Part shown: one piece after another, positions 9,681 through 18,740 of the stretch | Layout: every line of letters begins with the position of its first letter | Position numbering within the stretch: the first letter of the stretch is position 1 | Assembly: GCA_034432155.1 (NCBI GenBank) | Contig: DAOUCP010000002.1 | Location: 1-59,429, forward strand | Direction: 5' to 3' | DNA length: 59,429 nucleotides | DNA from: DAOUCP01 sp034432155 | GTDB lineage: Bacteria > Chloroflexota > Anaerolineae > Epilineales > Epilineaceae | Made by a program: the position numbers and the translations under genes | The notes under the pieces: generated by a model | What the model was told of the DNA's origin: nothing | Database searches by the model: none | Seen by the model: only the letters and a program-made list of their open reading frames with translations

Positions 9681-10668
9681 GGGAAAGGTGCTCGTGACCG
9701 GTGGCGCCGGCTACATCGGCAGCGTAACGGCAGCCGAGCTCCTTCGGAGCGGCTACGAAGTGGTGGTCCTGGACAATCTGTACCAAGGTCACCGGGCGGC
9801 GGTGCCTGCCGAGGCGGTGTTCATCTACGGCGATCTGGCGGACCGGCAAGGTCTGGCGCGTGTGTTTGCCCAGCATCCGGACATCGGCGGGGTGCTGCAT
9901 TTCGCCTCCTACACCTTGGTAGGCGAGAGCATGAGCCAGCCACTGCGCTACCTGCGCGACAACGTGGCCAATGCCACCAACCTGCTAGAAGCGGCCACCC
10001 GGGCCGGAGTGCGGAGGTTCATCCTGTCGTCGACCGCCAACCTGTTCGGCGATCCCGAGCGGATGCCGATTGACGAAGCCGAGCGCATCGTGCCGGGCTC
10101 GCCGTACGGGGAATCGAAGCACATCATCGAACGGCTGCTCCATTGGTTCGATCGGATCTATGGGCTGCGCTACATGACGCTGCGCTACTTCAACGCTTGC
10201 GGCGGCACTGCGGAACGGGGCGAGGACCATCGGCCCGAGACGCATCTCATTCCCTTGGTGCTGCGTGTGGCCCTCGGGCAGGCGGACCACGTCACGGTGT
10301 TTGGCGACGACTACGACACTCCGGATGGTACCTGCGTGCGTGACTACATCCACGTGGTCGATCTGGCAGCTGCTCACATCTTGGCTTTGGAAGCCCTGGA
10401 CGAACTTGGTAGCCGCCGTTACAACTTGGGCAACGGGCGCGGTTTCAGCGTCTGGGAGGTCATCGCGGCGGCGCGTCGCGTCACCGGTCACCCCGTTCCG
10501 GCGGTGACTGGTCCGCGCCGAGCGGGCGATCCGGCGACCTTGATTGCCTCCTCGGAGGCCATTCGGCGCGATCTGGGATGGCAGCCGCGGGTTCCCGACC
10601 TAGACGAAATCGTGCGCAGCGCCTGGGAGTGGCACCGCAACCATCCCCTGGGCTACGAGGACGGCTAG
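9673..10668 (+). CDS. galE: UDP-glucose 4-epimerase
   Basis: 331-residue short-chain dehydrogenase/reductase of the extended family. NAD site TGGAGYIGS at residues 9-17, catalytic Ser in LSSTANLFG and the YxxxK pair in SPYGESKHI, followed by FNACGG and DDYDTPDGTCVRDYIHV, all hallmark GalE motifs. It interconverts UDP-glucose and UDP-galactose for surface polysaccharide. GTG start overlaps the thioesterase end by 8 bp. Confidence 0.92.
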   Translation: MAEGKVLVTGGAGYIGSVTAAELLRSGYEVVVLDNLYQGHRAAVPAEAVFIYGDLADRQGLARVFAQHPDIGGVLHFASYTLVGESMSQPLRYLRDNVANATNLLEAATRAGVRRFILSSTANLFGDPERMPIDEAERIVPGSPYGESKHIIERLLHWFDRIYGLRYMTLRYFNACGGTAERGEDHRPETHLIPLVLRVALGQADHVTVFGDDYDTPDGTCVRDYIHVVDLAAAHILALEALDELGSRRYNLGNGRGFSVWEVIAAARRVTGHPVPAVTGPRRAGDPATLIASSEAIRRDLGWQPRVPDLDEIVRSAWEWHRNHPLGYEDG

Positions 10669-10806
10669 GGGCCCTGGTGGATGGTCATGGCATGAGCTCC
10701 CTGCTACCGTGCCCGGTGGGGGGCGCGGCCGTTGCGGCAGCGCCGCGGTGGGGCGGCTTCTAGCCCCGGTGTCGCCCAGGCAGAGAGGACTCTCGAGGAC
10801 ACTGCA

Positions 10807-11430
10807 ATGCCAGAACAAGCCAGTCCGGATCCGCCCTCGTCTCCGCTTAGCGACGCTGCCGGTCGCGAGCTCTTGGTCATCGCCCGTCGCAGCCTGGAGT
10901 CCTACGTGCGTCACGGCGAGCTCTACCGGCCAGATCTGGCCAGCCTACCCGAGGTGCTGCGAGCGCCCGCGCCAAGCTTCGTGACCCTCAGCCAGGGCGG
11001 CGAGCTTCGCGGCTGCATCGGGAGCGTGGTCGCGAGACAGCCGCTGGCCATCGACGTTGCCCACAACGCGGTGGCCGCGGCCACCAGCGATCCGCGGTTC
11101 CTGCCGGTGCGGCCCGAGGAATTGGCGACGATCCGCTTGGAAGTGACGGTGCTGACCGTCCCGCAGGTGCTGCCGTACCATACGTACGATGACCTGGTTC
11201 GCCAGCTGCGGCCCCACGTCGACGGCGTGATGCTCACCTGGCTGGGTGCGCGAGGATTGCTCCTGCCCCAGGTATGGAGTCGGTTGCCGGAGCCCCACGT
11301 CTTCCTGGAGCACGTTTGCCTCAAGGCTGGAATCCCGCCGGCGGAGCTTCGGCGGCAGCCACCCGAGGTGACCGCCTGGACGTTCCAAGTCCAGTGCTTC
11401 CATGAGGCTGGCTACGAGGAGCCGGGCTAG
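10807..11430 (+). CDS. AMMECR1 domain protein (AmmeMemoRadiSam system protein A-like)
   Basis: 207 residues; the AMMECR1 core is clear in GGELRGCIGSVVARQPLA, FLPVRPEELATIRLEVTVL and GLLLPQVW. This domain usually occurs with a Memo-like dioxygenase and a radical-SAM protein, but neither is in the window. Function of the system is not established. The ATG at 10807 has GAGGA about 8 nt upstream; in-frame upstream sequence is a low-quality extension. Confidence 0.88.
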   Translation: MPEQASPDPPSSPLSDAAGRELLVIARRSLESYVRHGELYRPDLASLPEVLRAPAPSFVTLSQGGELRGCIGSVVARQPLAIDVAHNAVAAATSDPRFLPVRPEELATIRLEVTVLTVPQVLPYHTYDDLVRQLRPHVDGVMLTWLGARGLLLPQVWSRLPEPHVFLEHVCLKAGIPPAELRRQPPEVTAWTFQVQCFHEAGYEEPG

Positions 11431-11455
11431 GGCCACGAGCCGGCGAGCCAGGGCG

Positions 11456-11484
11456 TTGTCAGCCTCTGCCACCTGGGCTATCCT
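11456..11484 (+). promoter_or_regulatory. sigma70-type promoter for the VWA surface protein
   Basis: TTGTCA (11456-11461), 17 nt, TATCCT (11479-11484). Predicted start near 11491 would leave a ~120-nt leader before the ATG at 11610. Confidence 0.55.
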
Positions 11485-11609
11485 TGGCCCAGCGAGCACG
11501 CACCCAGCGCCCGGACGGTCACGAGGACCAAGCGGCCAGGCAGCCGGGACGGTGTGCCCCGTTCGCCCTCCGGCGATGCGCGGCGGAGGCACGGCGAGGA
11601 GCAGGTATC

Positions 11610-14600
11610 ATGGCCCGGAAGCACCTGTTCAAGGGGCGGGGCGTCGGGCAGCCATTGTGGCTGCTGGCCTGCGCCATCTGCGCTGGGGCCACGATGGCGC
11701 TGGCGTGCGCTCTCGCGGAACGACCGGCGTCGGCTACCGCCCAGGGGACCCCCATTCTGGGCGCGGCACTCACCATCCTGGCGGATGGTACGGGCCCCTG
11801 GGAAGACCGACCACTCGCCGTCACGGGCCTGGGTCTGATCCCCGGCCGTCGAGGGGTGGCCGATCCTGGCGATGATCTGGGACCGGCCGACAGCGCGGTG
11901 CGCTCCTGGGACGTAGTCACCTACCGCGCTTCGCTCAGCGTCCGCGATGCCCCGATGGACGATCTCGTGGCCGAGATTCGGCTCGCTGGTCCCGTCCGTT
12001 GGGAAGAAGGACAGCTGGCTGCCTTGCGGCTGTCCGGTTGTCCGGGGGGAGCTAGCCTCCTGGACGATGGCCAGCTGCTTCGTTGTCTGGTCGGCCATGT
12101 GGAGGCGCCGCCGGCCGTCACGGTAGCCCTGGATCTGACGGCCCGGGTCAGTGGCGAGGCGCTACAAGGCGACCGGATCACGGCCTCGGCCAGTGTGCGC
12201 GCTCGTGCGGCGCTGCCTGATCCCGATTCGGCCAACTGCCCGGTGCCGCGGCCGAACGGTTGTGATGCCCAGGCGCCAGACATCGGCGTCTCCGCGGCTC
12301 CGGCTGCCGAGCTCCAGAAGTTCCTACTGGCCGTAGGTTCGCAGATGGTGGACGGAGTCGCCGGGCGCCTCCTCTCCTGGCGCCTGGATGCCGTCCTGGG
12401 TGCAGATGGCGATGTACGCGGCACCTCGAGTCCAGTGGGGGCGCCATGGGAGCTCCCGGACTGGTGGGAGGCCACGGGGCGGAACGGCCGTCATCTGACC
12501 TTGCCGGTGCGACTGCTGGGCTGCACCGCCCTGAGCGCTGGCACCCAGTGGCGCTGCGAACAGCCGAACGGGGCCGGCCAGCCGGTCGTGGTGACGATCG
12601 AGAAGCTCGATGCCCTTACCAGCTTGCCAGGCGGCGTCACTTCGTCGCTGCCGCAGATCGTGGGCTCGGTACGACTCGACCTTTGGATCCCGGAATCGGA
12701 CGTCCTAGCCACCGGCTGGGACGTGACCTTCCGGAACTGCTTTGCTACCCAGGTTGGCGCTTCCAGTCGGGCTGTCTGGGCGCCGGCCGATGCCCGCGGC
12801 CAGCCGAACCTCGGCGGCCTGGCGGAGCCGCTGGGCAACAACTGCTCGCACGTCGTGCTGCCGGTGCCGCGCAGCAGTCCGGTGCCTCGGCCGCCGGTAC
12901 GGCCAGGACGTCCAGGCAGACCGCAGCCTGGCCGGCCGCCACGGGTCACAGTGACGCCTGTGGCCGAGGTGAGCAAGAGCTATGCGCCGTTCACGCAGGG
13001 TGATGGCGTGACGGACGGTTCGGAGTTTGCCGCTGAGGTGTCGGTCCGACTGGTGGGCGCTGGTGAGATGCCGCGGGTCATTGCCTGTGACAAATGGGAC
13101 AACAGCACCCACACCCTGCGCGACGATGGCGTCGGGGGAGTGCGCATCTGGTGGCAGGACGCAGAGAACGAGCCACAGCCGCTCGATCCCGAGGCGGTGA
13201 TCGTGGAATACGGCAAGGGGCGCTGGGGCCGCGAGCGGGCAAGCGGCGTCAGCGTAGGTCGGGCGTGGTTCGTGCAAGCCACGTCGTCGTGCGCCGACGA
13301 CTCGGTGGGCCGACCTGGGTGGGTGCGGGCGGCTGACGTGGACTTCACGAATCGCGGCGGTGGGAAGCTCGACGCACGCGAGGTGAATGTCATCCGGGCG
13401 CGCTTCACCGATCCGCTACCGGCGGGGACCGAGGTGTGGCTGGAAGTGCTCTTCCGAGCAGAGCAGAACCCGCCCGGCACCTGGCTTATGAACTACGGCG
13501 CGGCGTCGCTCGGCACGGGCAGCCGCACCTGGCGGGCCTACGAGTGCTACGGCGCGATTGGGACGTCGTCGCGTCGCGAGTGTCCCATTCCCGCGCCCGG
13601 CACCCGCATGCGCCCGGGCCCGTTGGGCGATATGCTGGTCCATGTTGGGGTGCCGCTGTGGCTGACGAAGTCGAACGACCCGCCGGTGGCTGGCGGCAGC
13701 CCAGTGGTCAATGCTGGCGACAGCGCTGCCTTTCGGCTCGACGTGCGCACCAAGCCCCGACCGGCCGACCCGCCACCACCGAACTTTCCCCCAGGTGCCT
13801 ATGCGCCTCGTGTCGTCTTGACGGACACCTTGCCTGCCGGTCTTTACTATGAAGCGGGCTCGGCGACGATCGCCAATGAGGATCGGAACGGCAATGGGAT
13901 CCTGGACCCCGGCGAGGACCAGAACGGCAACGGCCGGATCGACCGCGATGTGTCCTTCGAACCGCGCGTCCGCCTGGATGCGACGACAGGGGAGACGGTT
14001 CTCCTCTGGCCTCTGGGAGATCTGCCCTACCAGCGCCAGGTGCCCTCGATTCGGTACCGTGCCCGATCCTCGCGGCTCATTCGGGGCGGTTCGTCGCTCG
14101 TGAATTGGGCTGCCATCTCGGCGGCGAACGATCGACCGCCGCAATGCGGGGTCTCCGGCAACGCTGGGAAGCCGCCGGAGGTGTCGGACCCTATGGCATC
14201 GGACCTGGCCTCCGGTCGCTGTGCGTGGGCGCAGATCATCATTGCCAACATTGCCGCTGCCCAGGTGGAGAAAGTGGCACCGCTGCCCAAGATCCTGCCC
14301 GGCGAGCCGCTCCTCTATCGGCTCGCCCTGGCCAATCTCACCCAGCGGCCGGTAGAGTGCTTCGATGCCGTCGACCTGTTGCCCCGGCGCGGAGAGCCGC
14401 GGCTGCCCGAGACGCGGCTGGCCGGCGGTGTGCAAGATGTCCGGGTGCACGTTCTGCCGGGCGGGCCGCCACTGGAGGTGTGGGCCTCGGCGACCGATCC
14501 GGATGTGCTGGACACCTTCAACGGTGGCTTGCGCGATGGCATCGTTGATCCTGCCACCGCTTGGGGTGACCTGGGTGCGGGACTGGGCGGGACGGCCTGG

Positions 14601-15689
14601 CCGTGTCGTCTCGATGACGTCGGGACCAAGCGCTGTACGGCCATTAGCAGTCGGTCGGCGATTACCGCGCTGCGGTTCTGGGGGCCCGACCCCGATCCGC
14701 GCCGGGCAGGCGGCGTGAACGAGAGCTTCCTGCCCCCCGATCGGCCGCCGCGGTATGTAGACCTCACCCTGCTGGCGCCGGACTCGGCGCCCGGCGACGT
14801 TGTCCACAATGCCTGGGGCGGCCGCTTCGAGAGCCTGCCGCTGCCGGTCTTCGATGCGGCCCTGATCGAGGTGCAGTCCCCCTACACGGCCACTCCGCTG
14901 CCGACGGCAACACCCCTGCCGCCAACGGAGACGCCCACGGTGACGGCCAGCCCTTCGCCGAGCGCGACGCCTACCGCCACGGCGACGTCGACGGCCACGG
15001 CCGTCCGTCGACCACGGCCGATCTACTTGCCGATGGCCCTGCGTCTGCTTTGCCCACCGCGACCGATCGACGTGGCCCTGGTGATCGACGTGTCGAGCAG
15101 CATGTTGCGACCAGCGGGCGACGGTGGCAGCAAGCTGGACGCCGTGGCACGGGCCACCACCGCCTTCCTGCAGCGCTTCCTCGCCCAGTCACCGGGCAGC
15201 CGGGTGGCGATCGTCGGCTTCAACGACCGAGCCTGGCTCGAAGAGCCGCTGACCGCAGATCTGGTTCGCCTCGAGTTGTCCGTGGCTCGGCTGCGGCACC
15301 GGATCCGCGAGGGCACGCGGATCGATCTGGGGCTGGCGACGGGTGGCGAGGTGCTGTCCTGGCAGCCGCAGGGACAGTGGGCAGCCCTCGTGCTCTTGAC
15401 CGATGGCATGCCCAACTGGGTACCTACGCCGGTTGGTGGCGGCACGCAGGAGGACACGGTGCTCGGGGTGGCGACTCGGGTCCGCGCCCAAGGAGTCACC
15501 ATCTTCACGGTAGCGTACGGGCGGCCGGATGCCGAGGACTTGGCCGACCGGATCTCCCCGGAGCTGATGAAGGCCATCGCCGGTAGCGCCGCCAACTACT
15601 ACCAGACCGACAATGCCTCCATCCTGGCGGATGTCTTCCGTCGGGTGGCCAACGATCTCGGTTGCCCGGGTGAGGATCGCTGGCCCTAG
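11610..15689 (+). CDS. large surface protein: DUF11-type repeats, Thr/Pro stalk, C-terminal VWA domain
   Basis: 1359 residues. The signal peptide (about 1-38) follows an ATG preceded by GAGGAG. The long body contains DUF11-like beta-sandwich modules (DTLPAGLYYEAG near 740; VEKVAPLPKILPGEPLLY near 890) and a Ca-loop-like insert NGNGILDPGEDQNGNGRIDR near 757-776. A Thr/Pro stalk spans about 1091-1132, then PIYLPMALRLL and a von Willebrand A domain (about 1150-1355) with an intact metal-site DVSSS, DLGLATGG and LLTDGMPN. Such proteins are normally adhesins or scaffold proteins on the outer face; ligand unknown. A PIG-L deacetylase follows with almost no gap. Confidence 0.85.
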   Translation: MARKHLFKGRGVGQPLWLLACAICAGATMALACALAERPASATAQGTPILGAALTILADGTGPWEDRPLAVTGLGLIPGRRGVADPGDDLGPADSAVRSWDVVTYRASLSVRDAPMDDLVAEIRLAGPVRWEEGQLAALRLSGCPGGASLLDDGQLLRCLVGHVEAPPAVTVALDLTARVSGEALQGDRITASASVRARAALPDPDSANCPVPRPNGCDAQAPDIGVSAAPAAELQKFLLAVGSQMVDGVAGRLLSWRLDAVLGADGDVRGTSSPVGAPWELPDWWEATGRNGRHLTLPVRLLGCTALSAGTQWRCEQPNGAGQPVVVTIEKLDALTSLPGGVTSSLPQIVGSVRLDLWIPESDVLATGWDVTFRNCFATQVGASSRAVWAPADARGQPNLGGLAEPLGNNCSHVVLPVPRSSPVPRPPVRPGRPGRPQPGRPPRVTVTPVAEVSKSYAPFTQGDGVTDGSEFAAEVSVRLVGAGEMPRVIACDKWDNSTHTLRDDGVGGVRIWWQDAENEPQPLDPEAVIVEYGKGRWGRERASGVSVGRAWFVQATSSCADDSVGRPGWVRAADVDFTNRGGGKLDAREVNVIRARFTDPLPAGTEVWLEVLFRAEQNPPGTWLMNYGAASLGTGSRTWRAYECYGAIGTSSRRECPIPAPGTRMRPGPLGDMLVHVGVPLWLTKSNDPPVAGGSPVVNAGDSAAFRLDVRTKPRPADPPPPNFPPGAYAPRVVLTDTLPAGLYYEAGSATIANEDRNGNGILDPGEDQNGNGRIDRDVSFEPRVRLDATTGETVLLWPLGDLPYQRQVPSIRYRARSSRLIRGGSSLVNWAAISAANDRPPQCGVSGNAGKPPEVSDPMASDLASGRCAWAQIIIANIAAAQVEKVAPLPKILPGEPLLYRLALANLTQRPVECFDAVDLLPRRGEPRLPETRLAGGVQDVRVHVLPGGPPLEVWASATDPDVLDTFNGGLRDGIVDPATAWGDLGAGLGGTAWPCRLDDVGTKRCTAISSRSAITALRFWGPDPDPRRAGGVNESFLPPDRPPRYVDLTLLAPDSAPGDVVHNAWGGRFESLPLPVFDAALIEVQSPYTATPLPTATPLPPTETPTVTASPSPSATPTATATSTATAVRRPRPIYLPMALRLLCPPRPIDVALVIDVSSSMLRPAGDGGSKLDAVARATTAFLQRFLAQSPGSRVAIVGFNDRAWLEEPLTADLVRLELSVARLRHRIREGTRIDLGLATGGEVLSWQPQGQWAALVLLTDGMPNWVPTPVGGGTQEDTVLGVATRVRAQGVTIFTVAYGRPDAEDLADRISPELMKAIAGSAANYYQTDNASILADVFRRVANDLGCPGEDRWP

Positions 15690-16614
15690 GTTGGCCGACA
15701 GCCACGCCCAAGCAGCGGCACAGCCGCTGGCGCACGTCATTCTGTCGCCGCACCTCGATGACGCTGTCCTCTCCGTGGGCGGCTCGATGCACTGCTGGGC
15801 CGCCGCCGGCGAACGGGTTCTGGTGGTCAGCGCGTTTACCGCCGATCCGCCGCCAGGGGAGCCATCGGCGTTCGCCTCCGAGTTACACCGCCGCTGGGGC
15901 GTCGACGGCCGTTCTGCCTACGCCAGGCGCCGGGAGGAGGACGAGGCAGCGCTGCGGCTGCTGGGGGTCGAGCGGCTGCACCTCCATCTTCTCGACTGCA
16001 TCTACCGGCGAGCCGATGGCGATTGGCTGTACCCCTCCGAAGAAGCCCTTTTCGGGCCCCTCGAGGCTCGCGACGCCGCTGTGCAGCGCGAGCTGACGCG
16101 TCGCCTGCGGCAGTTGGTCCGACGGCTGGGTGGGACCCCAACGCTGTACGCCCCGCTGGCCATCGGCGGCCACGTGGATCACCGCCTCGTCCGCCAGGCG
16201 GCTGTGGAGCTGGGTTGGCCGAGCACCGTCTACTACGAGGACTTTCCTTACTGCGCCGTCCTGCCGGACGATGCCTCGGCCGGAGCGGGGGTGTCGCCGG
16301 CGTGGCGCGGTCCGTCGCCTGCCGTGCCGGCAGTGGCCAATCCACCAGCAGCCCCGGCTTCGCTGGTCCTGCGCCGGCAGTCGCTGGAGCGCCAGGACGT
16401 GGCCGCCAAAGTCCGCGCGGCGGCTTGCTACGCTTCGCAGCTGGGCGTCCTGTTTGGGTCGCCTCTGGCCATGGCTCTGCAGATGTGGCGCCAGGCACGC
16501 CGGTCGGCGGACGGCGCGGGCTACGCCGAAGTGCTTTGGCATCCGCAAGCGGCTGGGTGGCGGCAGGAACCGCCATCGGGACGAGCGAATCGGCCGGCCC
16601 AATCTCTTCGGTAA
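15670..16614 (+). CDS. PIG-L family deacetylase
   Basis: About 314 residues. The zinc-site motif SPHLDDAVLSVGG (xPHxDD) and the second motif GGHVDHRLVRQA (HxDH) are intact, as in N-acetylglucosaminyl deacetylases (PIG-L/MshB/BshB superfamily). No signal peptide is seen, so a cytosolic small-molecule or nucleotide-sugar substrate is likely. The start is uncertain: GTG 15670 overlaps the VWA gene by 20 bp, and TTG 15691 directly follows its stop. Confidence 0.85.
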   Translation: MRIAGPRLADSHAQAAAQPLAHVILSPHLDDAVLSVGGSMHCWAAAGERVLVVSAFTADPPPGEPSAFASELHRRWGVDGRSAYARRREEDEAALRLLGVERLHLHLLDCIYRRADGDWLYPSEEALFGPLEARDAAVQRELTRRLRQLVRRLGGTPTLYAPLAIGGHVDHRLVRQAAVELGWPSTVYYEDFPYCAVLPDDASAGAGVSPAWRGPSPAVPAVANPPAAPASLVLRRQSLERQDVAAKVRAAACYASQLGVLFGSPLAMALQMWRQARRSADGAGYAEVLWHPQAAGWRQEPPSGRANRPAQSLR

Positions 16615-16737
16615 CCAAGCCGACGCCCTGCAGACGGGGCTCAACGGCCAGCCCCGGCGGAGTGCTGCGCCATCGCCCAGCCGCCGGCAGTCCGCCTCCC
16701 TCGGCCTGGGGCCTGCCTTGCAGGTCGGCCGGATGAC

Positions 16738-17415
16738 TCAGCCGTCGTCTGCGAGCCGGCCGTCGCGCATCTCGATCACGCGGCGGGCAAAGGCCACTAC
16801 CCGCGGATCATGGGTGGCGAAGACAAAGGCAGTGCTGGTGGCGGCGTTGAGCTGCTGCATAATCTCCATGGCATGGCGGCCGTTGGCGGTGTCCAGATTG
16901 GCTGTCGGCTCGTCTGCCAGCACCAGGAGTGGCCGCGAGGCCAGGGCGCGGGCGATGGCCACTCGCTGTTGCTCGCCGCCACTCAGCTGGTCGGGTCGAT
17001 GGCTGGCCCGGTCGGCCATGCCGACCGCCTCCAAGAGCTTCGCCGTCCGCTGGCGCCGCTCGGCGGCCGGCACCCCGTTCAACAGCAGCGGCAACTCGAC
17101 GTTCTCATACGCCGTGAGGACTGGCACCAGAGCGAAGAACTGGAAGATGAAGCCGATCGTCGCGCGGCGCAGGTCGGCGCGTTGGTCCGGATTCATGCCG
17201 CTCACATCCCGGCCCTGGATCCAGATCGCTCCGCTGTCGGGCCGGTCCAAGCAGCCCATGAGTTGCAGCAGCGTCGTTTTACCGGAGCCTGACGGCCCCA
17301 CCAGGGCAGTGAACTCGCCCTCCTCGATCGTCAGGCTGACATCATCGACGGCCCGGATTCGCTGCTGCCCGATGCGGTACGACTTGGTGACGTGGTCGAG
17401 CCGAATGGCGGCCAT
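16738..17415 (-). CDS. MacB/LolD-type ABC ATPase
   Basis: 225 residues with Walker A GPSGSGKTT, Q-loop FIFQFFALVPVLTAYENVELPL (the LolD/MacB style), signature LSGGEQQRVAIARAL, Walker B LLVLADEPTANLDT and switch His in ATHDPRV. Start ATG 17415 has GGGAG upstream. Third gene of a minus-strand operon with two FtsX-type permeases, so it powers an exporter or lipoprotein-extraction system of MacB/LolCDE architecture. No adaptor protein is encoded alongside. Confidence 0.9.
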   Translation of the reverse strand: MAAIRLDHVTKSYRIGQQRIRAVDDVSLTIEEGEFTALVGPSGSGKTTLLQLMGCLDRPDSGAIWIQGRDVSGMNPDQRADLRRATIGFIFQFFALVPVLTAYENVELPLLLNGVPAAERRQRTAKLLEAVGMADRASHRPDQLSGGEQQRVAIARALASRPLLVLADEPTANLDTANGRHAMEIMQQLNAATSTAFVFATHDPRVVAFARRVIEMRDGRLADDG

Positions 17416-17426
17416 GCAGTTGCTCC

Positions 17427-18653
17427 CTACAACTGGTGCAGCGCTTCGGCCGGTTCCAGCCGCGAAGCGAACCACGCCGGATACAGCGCCGCGAGCAAGC
17501 TGACGCCGAGAGTCCCGGCGGCCAGCCAAGCGAAGGTGCCTGGCACGAACTGTGCGCGCATGACCGAGCTCAACGCCACGTTGCGTGCCGAGGCTACGGC
17601 GGCGCCGATGGAAATGCCGACTGCCGCCAAGTAGGCGACGCCAATCGTGCCCAGTACCAGTCCCAGTCCGATCCCGGCGACGCTCAATACGCCGGCCTCG
17701 AGCAGGACCATCTGCAGGACCTGCCGACGGCGCATGCCCAGCGCTGCCAGAATGCCCATCTCTCGCATGCGCTCGAAGATGGCCATCAAGAGGGTGTTGG
17801 CGATCACGACGGCGACCACCAGCATCACGATCAGGTCCAAAATCACGTACAGGCCCATGCTGGCCTGCATGGTCTGCACGAAAGCGGCGTTCAGGTCGCG
17901 CCAATCAAGAGTCTCCATGCCTGGCGCGGCAAGGGCAGCAGCCACCCGCGACGAGTCTTTGGGATCATGGAGCAAGAGAATGATGGCCGATGCCCGCTTG
18001 CCGGCGCGCGCAAAGGCCTGGGCCTTGTCGAGTGGCATCAAGATGGCGCCCTCGTCCACATTCAGAATGCCCGTGCGGAAGAGCCCGCGGACGGTGAAGG
18101 GGCCCTCATCCAGTTGGCCGTCGGCGTTGGCCACTGCCAGGTTGACCTTGCCGCCCACGGTAGCGCCGATGGTGGCCGCCAGGCTCTGGCCAAGCAAGAT
18201 CCCGCTCCGGTCATCCGGAGCAAGGTACTCACCAGCCACCATCGCCTCGCGAATGGGATGGTAGAAGGCGGAGCGGGGGTCCATCCCAATGAGCTGGAGG
18301 TTCAGCGTCTCATCGGGGGTGTTCAGCAGGGCCGCGGCCCAGAGCACGGGGGTAGCTGTCTCGACCTCGGGTCGCGCCATCGCCCGGCTGACATGTTCGT
18401 CCAAGTCACCCACCAGGTCTGCCGCCGCCAGGCTCCACGTGCTTTCATCGTACGACGCTGCTCGCAGCTGAACGTGGCCCGTTCGCAGGCGGATGGAATT
18501 CGCAAGCGCGTCCGCCATGACGCCGGCGATCAACCCGTTCAGCATCATCAGGATGGCCAGGCCCAGTGCCACAGCCAGCACCGTCAAGGCCGTCCTACGT
18601 CGATTGCGCCCCAAGTCGCGATAGGCGATGGCCGACAGCGTGCGCCAGGTCAC
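17427..18653 (-). CDS. FtsX/MacB-type ABC permease
   Basis: 408 residues: an N-terminal helix (RNRRRTALTVLAVALGLAIL), a ~220-residue extracytoplasmic MacB-PCD-like domain, then three C-terminal helices with the characteristic MAIFERMREMGILAALGMR coupling segment and the closing RLEPAEAL. GTG start at 18653. Paralogous to the permease encoded just upstream; together they form a LolC/LolE-like pair with the following ATPase. Confidence 0.9.
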   Translation of the reverse strand: MTWRTLSAIAYRDLGRNRRRTALTVLAVALGLAILMMLNGLIAGVMADALANSIRLRTGHVQLRAASYDESTWSLAAADLVGDLDEHVSRAMARPEVETATPVLWAAALLNTPDETLNLQLIGMDPRSAFYHPIREAMVAGEYLAPDDRSGILLGQSLAATIGATVGGKVNLAVANADGQLDEGPFTVRGLFRTGILNVDEGAILMPLDKAQAFARAGKRASAIILLLHDPKDSSRVAAALAAPGMETLDWRDLNAAFVQTMQASMGLYVILDLIVMLVVAVVIANTLLMAIFERMREMGILAALGMRRRQVLQMVLLEAGVLSVAGIGLGLVLGTIGVAYLAAVGISIGAAVASARNVALSSVMRAQFVPGTFAWLAAGTLGVSLLAALYPAWFASRLEPAEALHQL

Positions 18654-18740
18654 GGTCTCCGCCTGTCCATGCTGGGGACAGCCGAAGCCGGCCGCGAGCG
18701 TCCGGCCCGGCCGGCATATGCTCCTGACCGGGAGTCTGCA

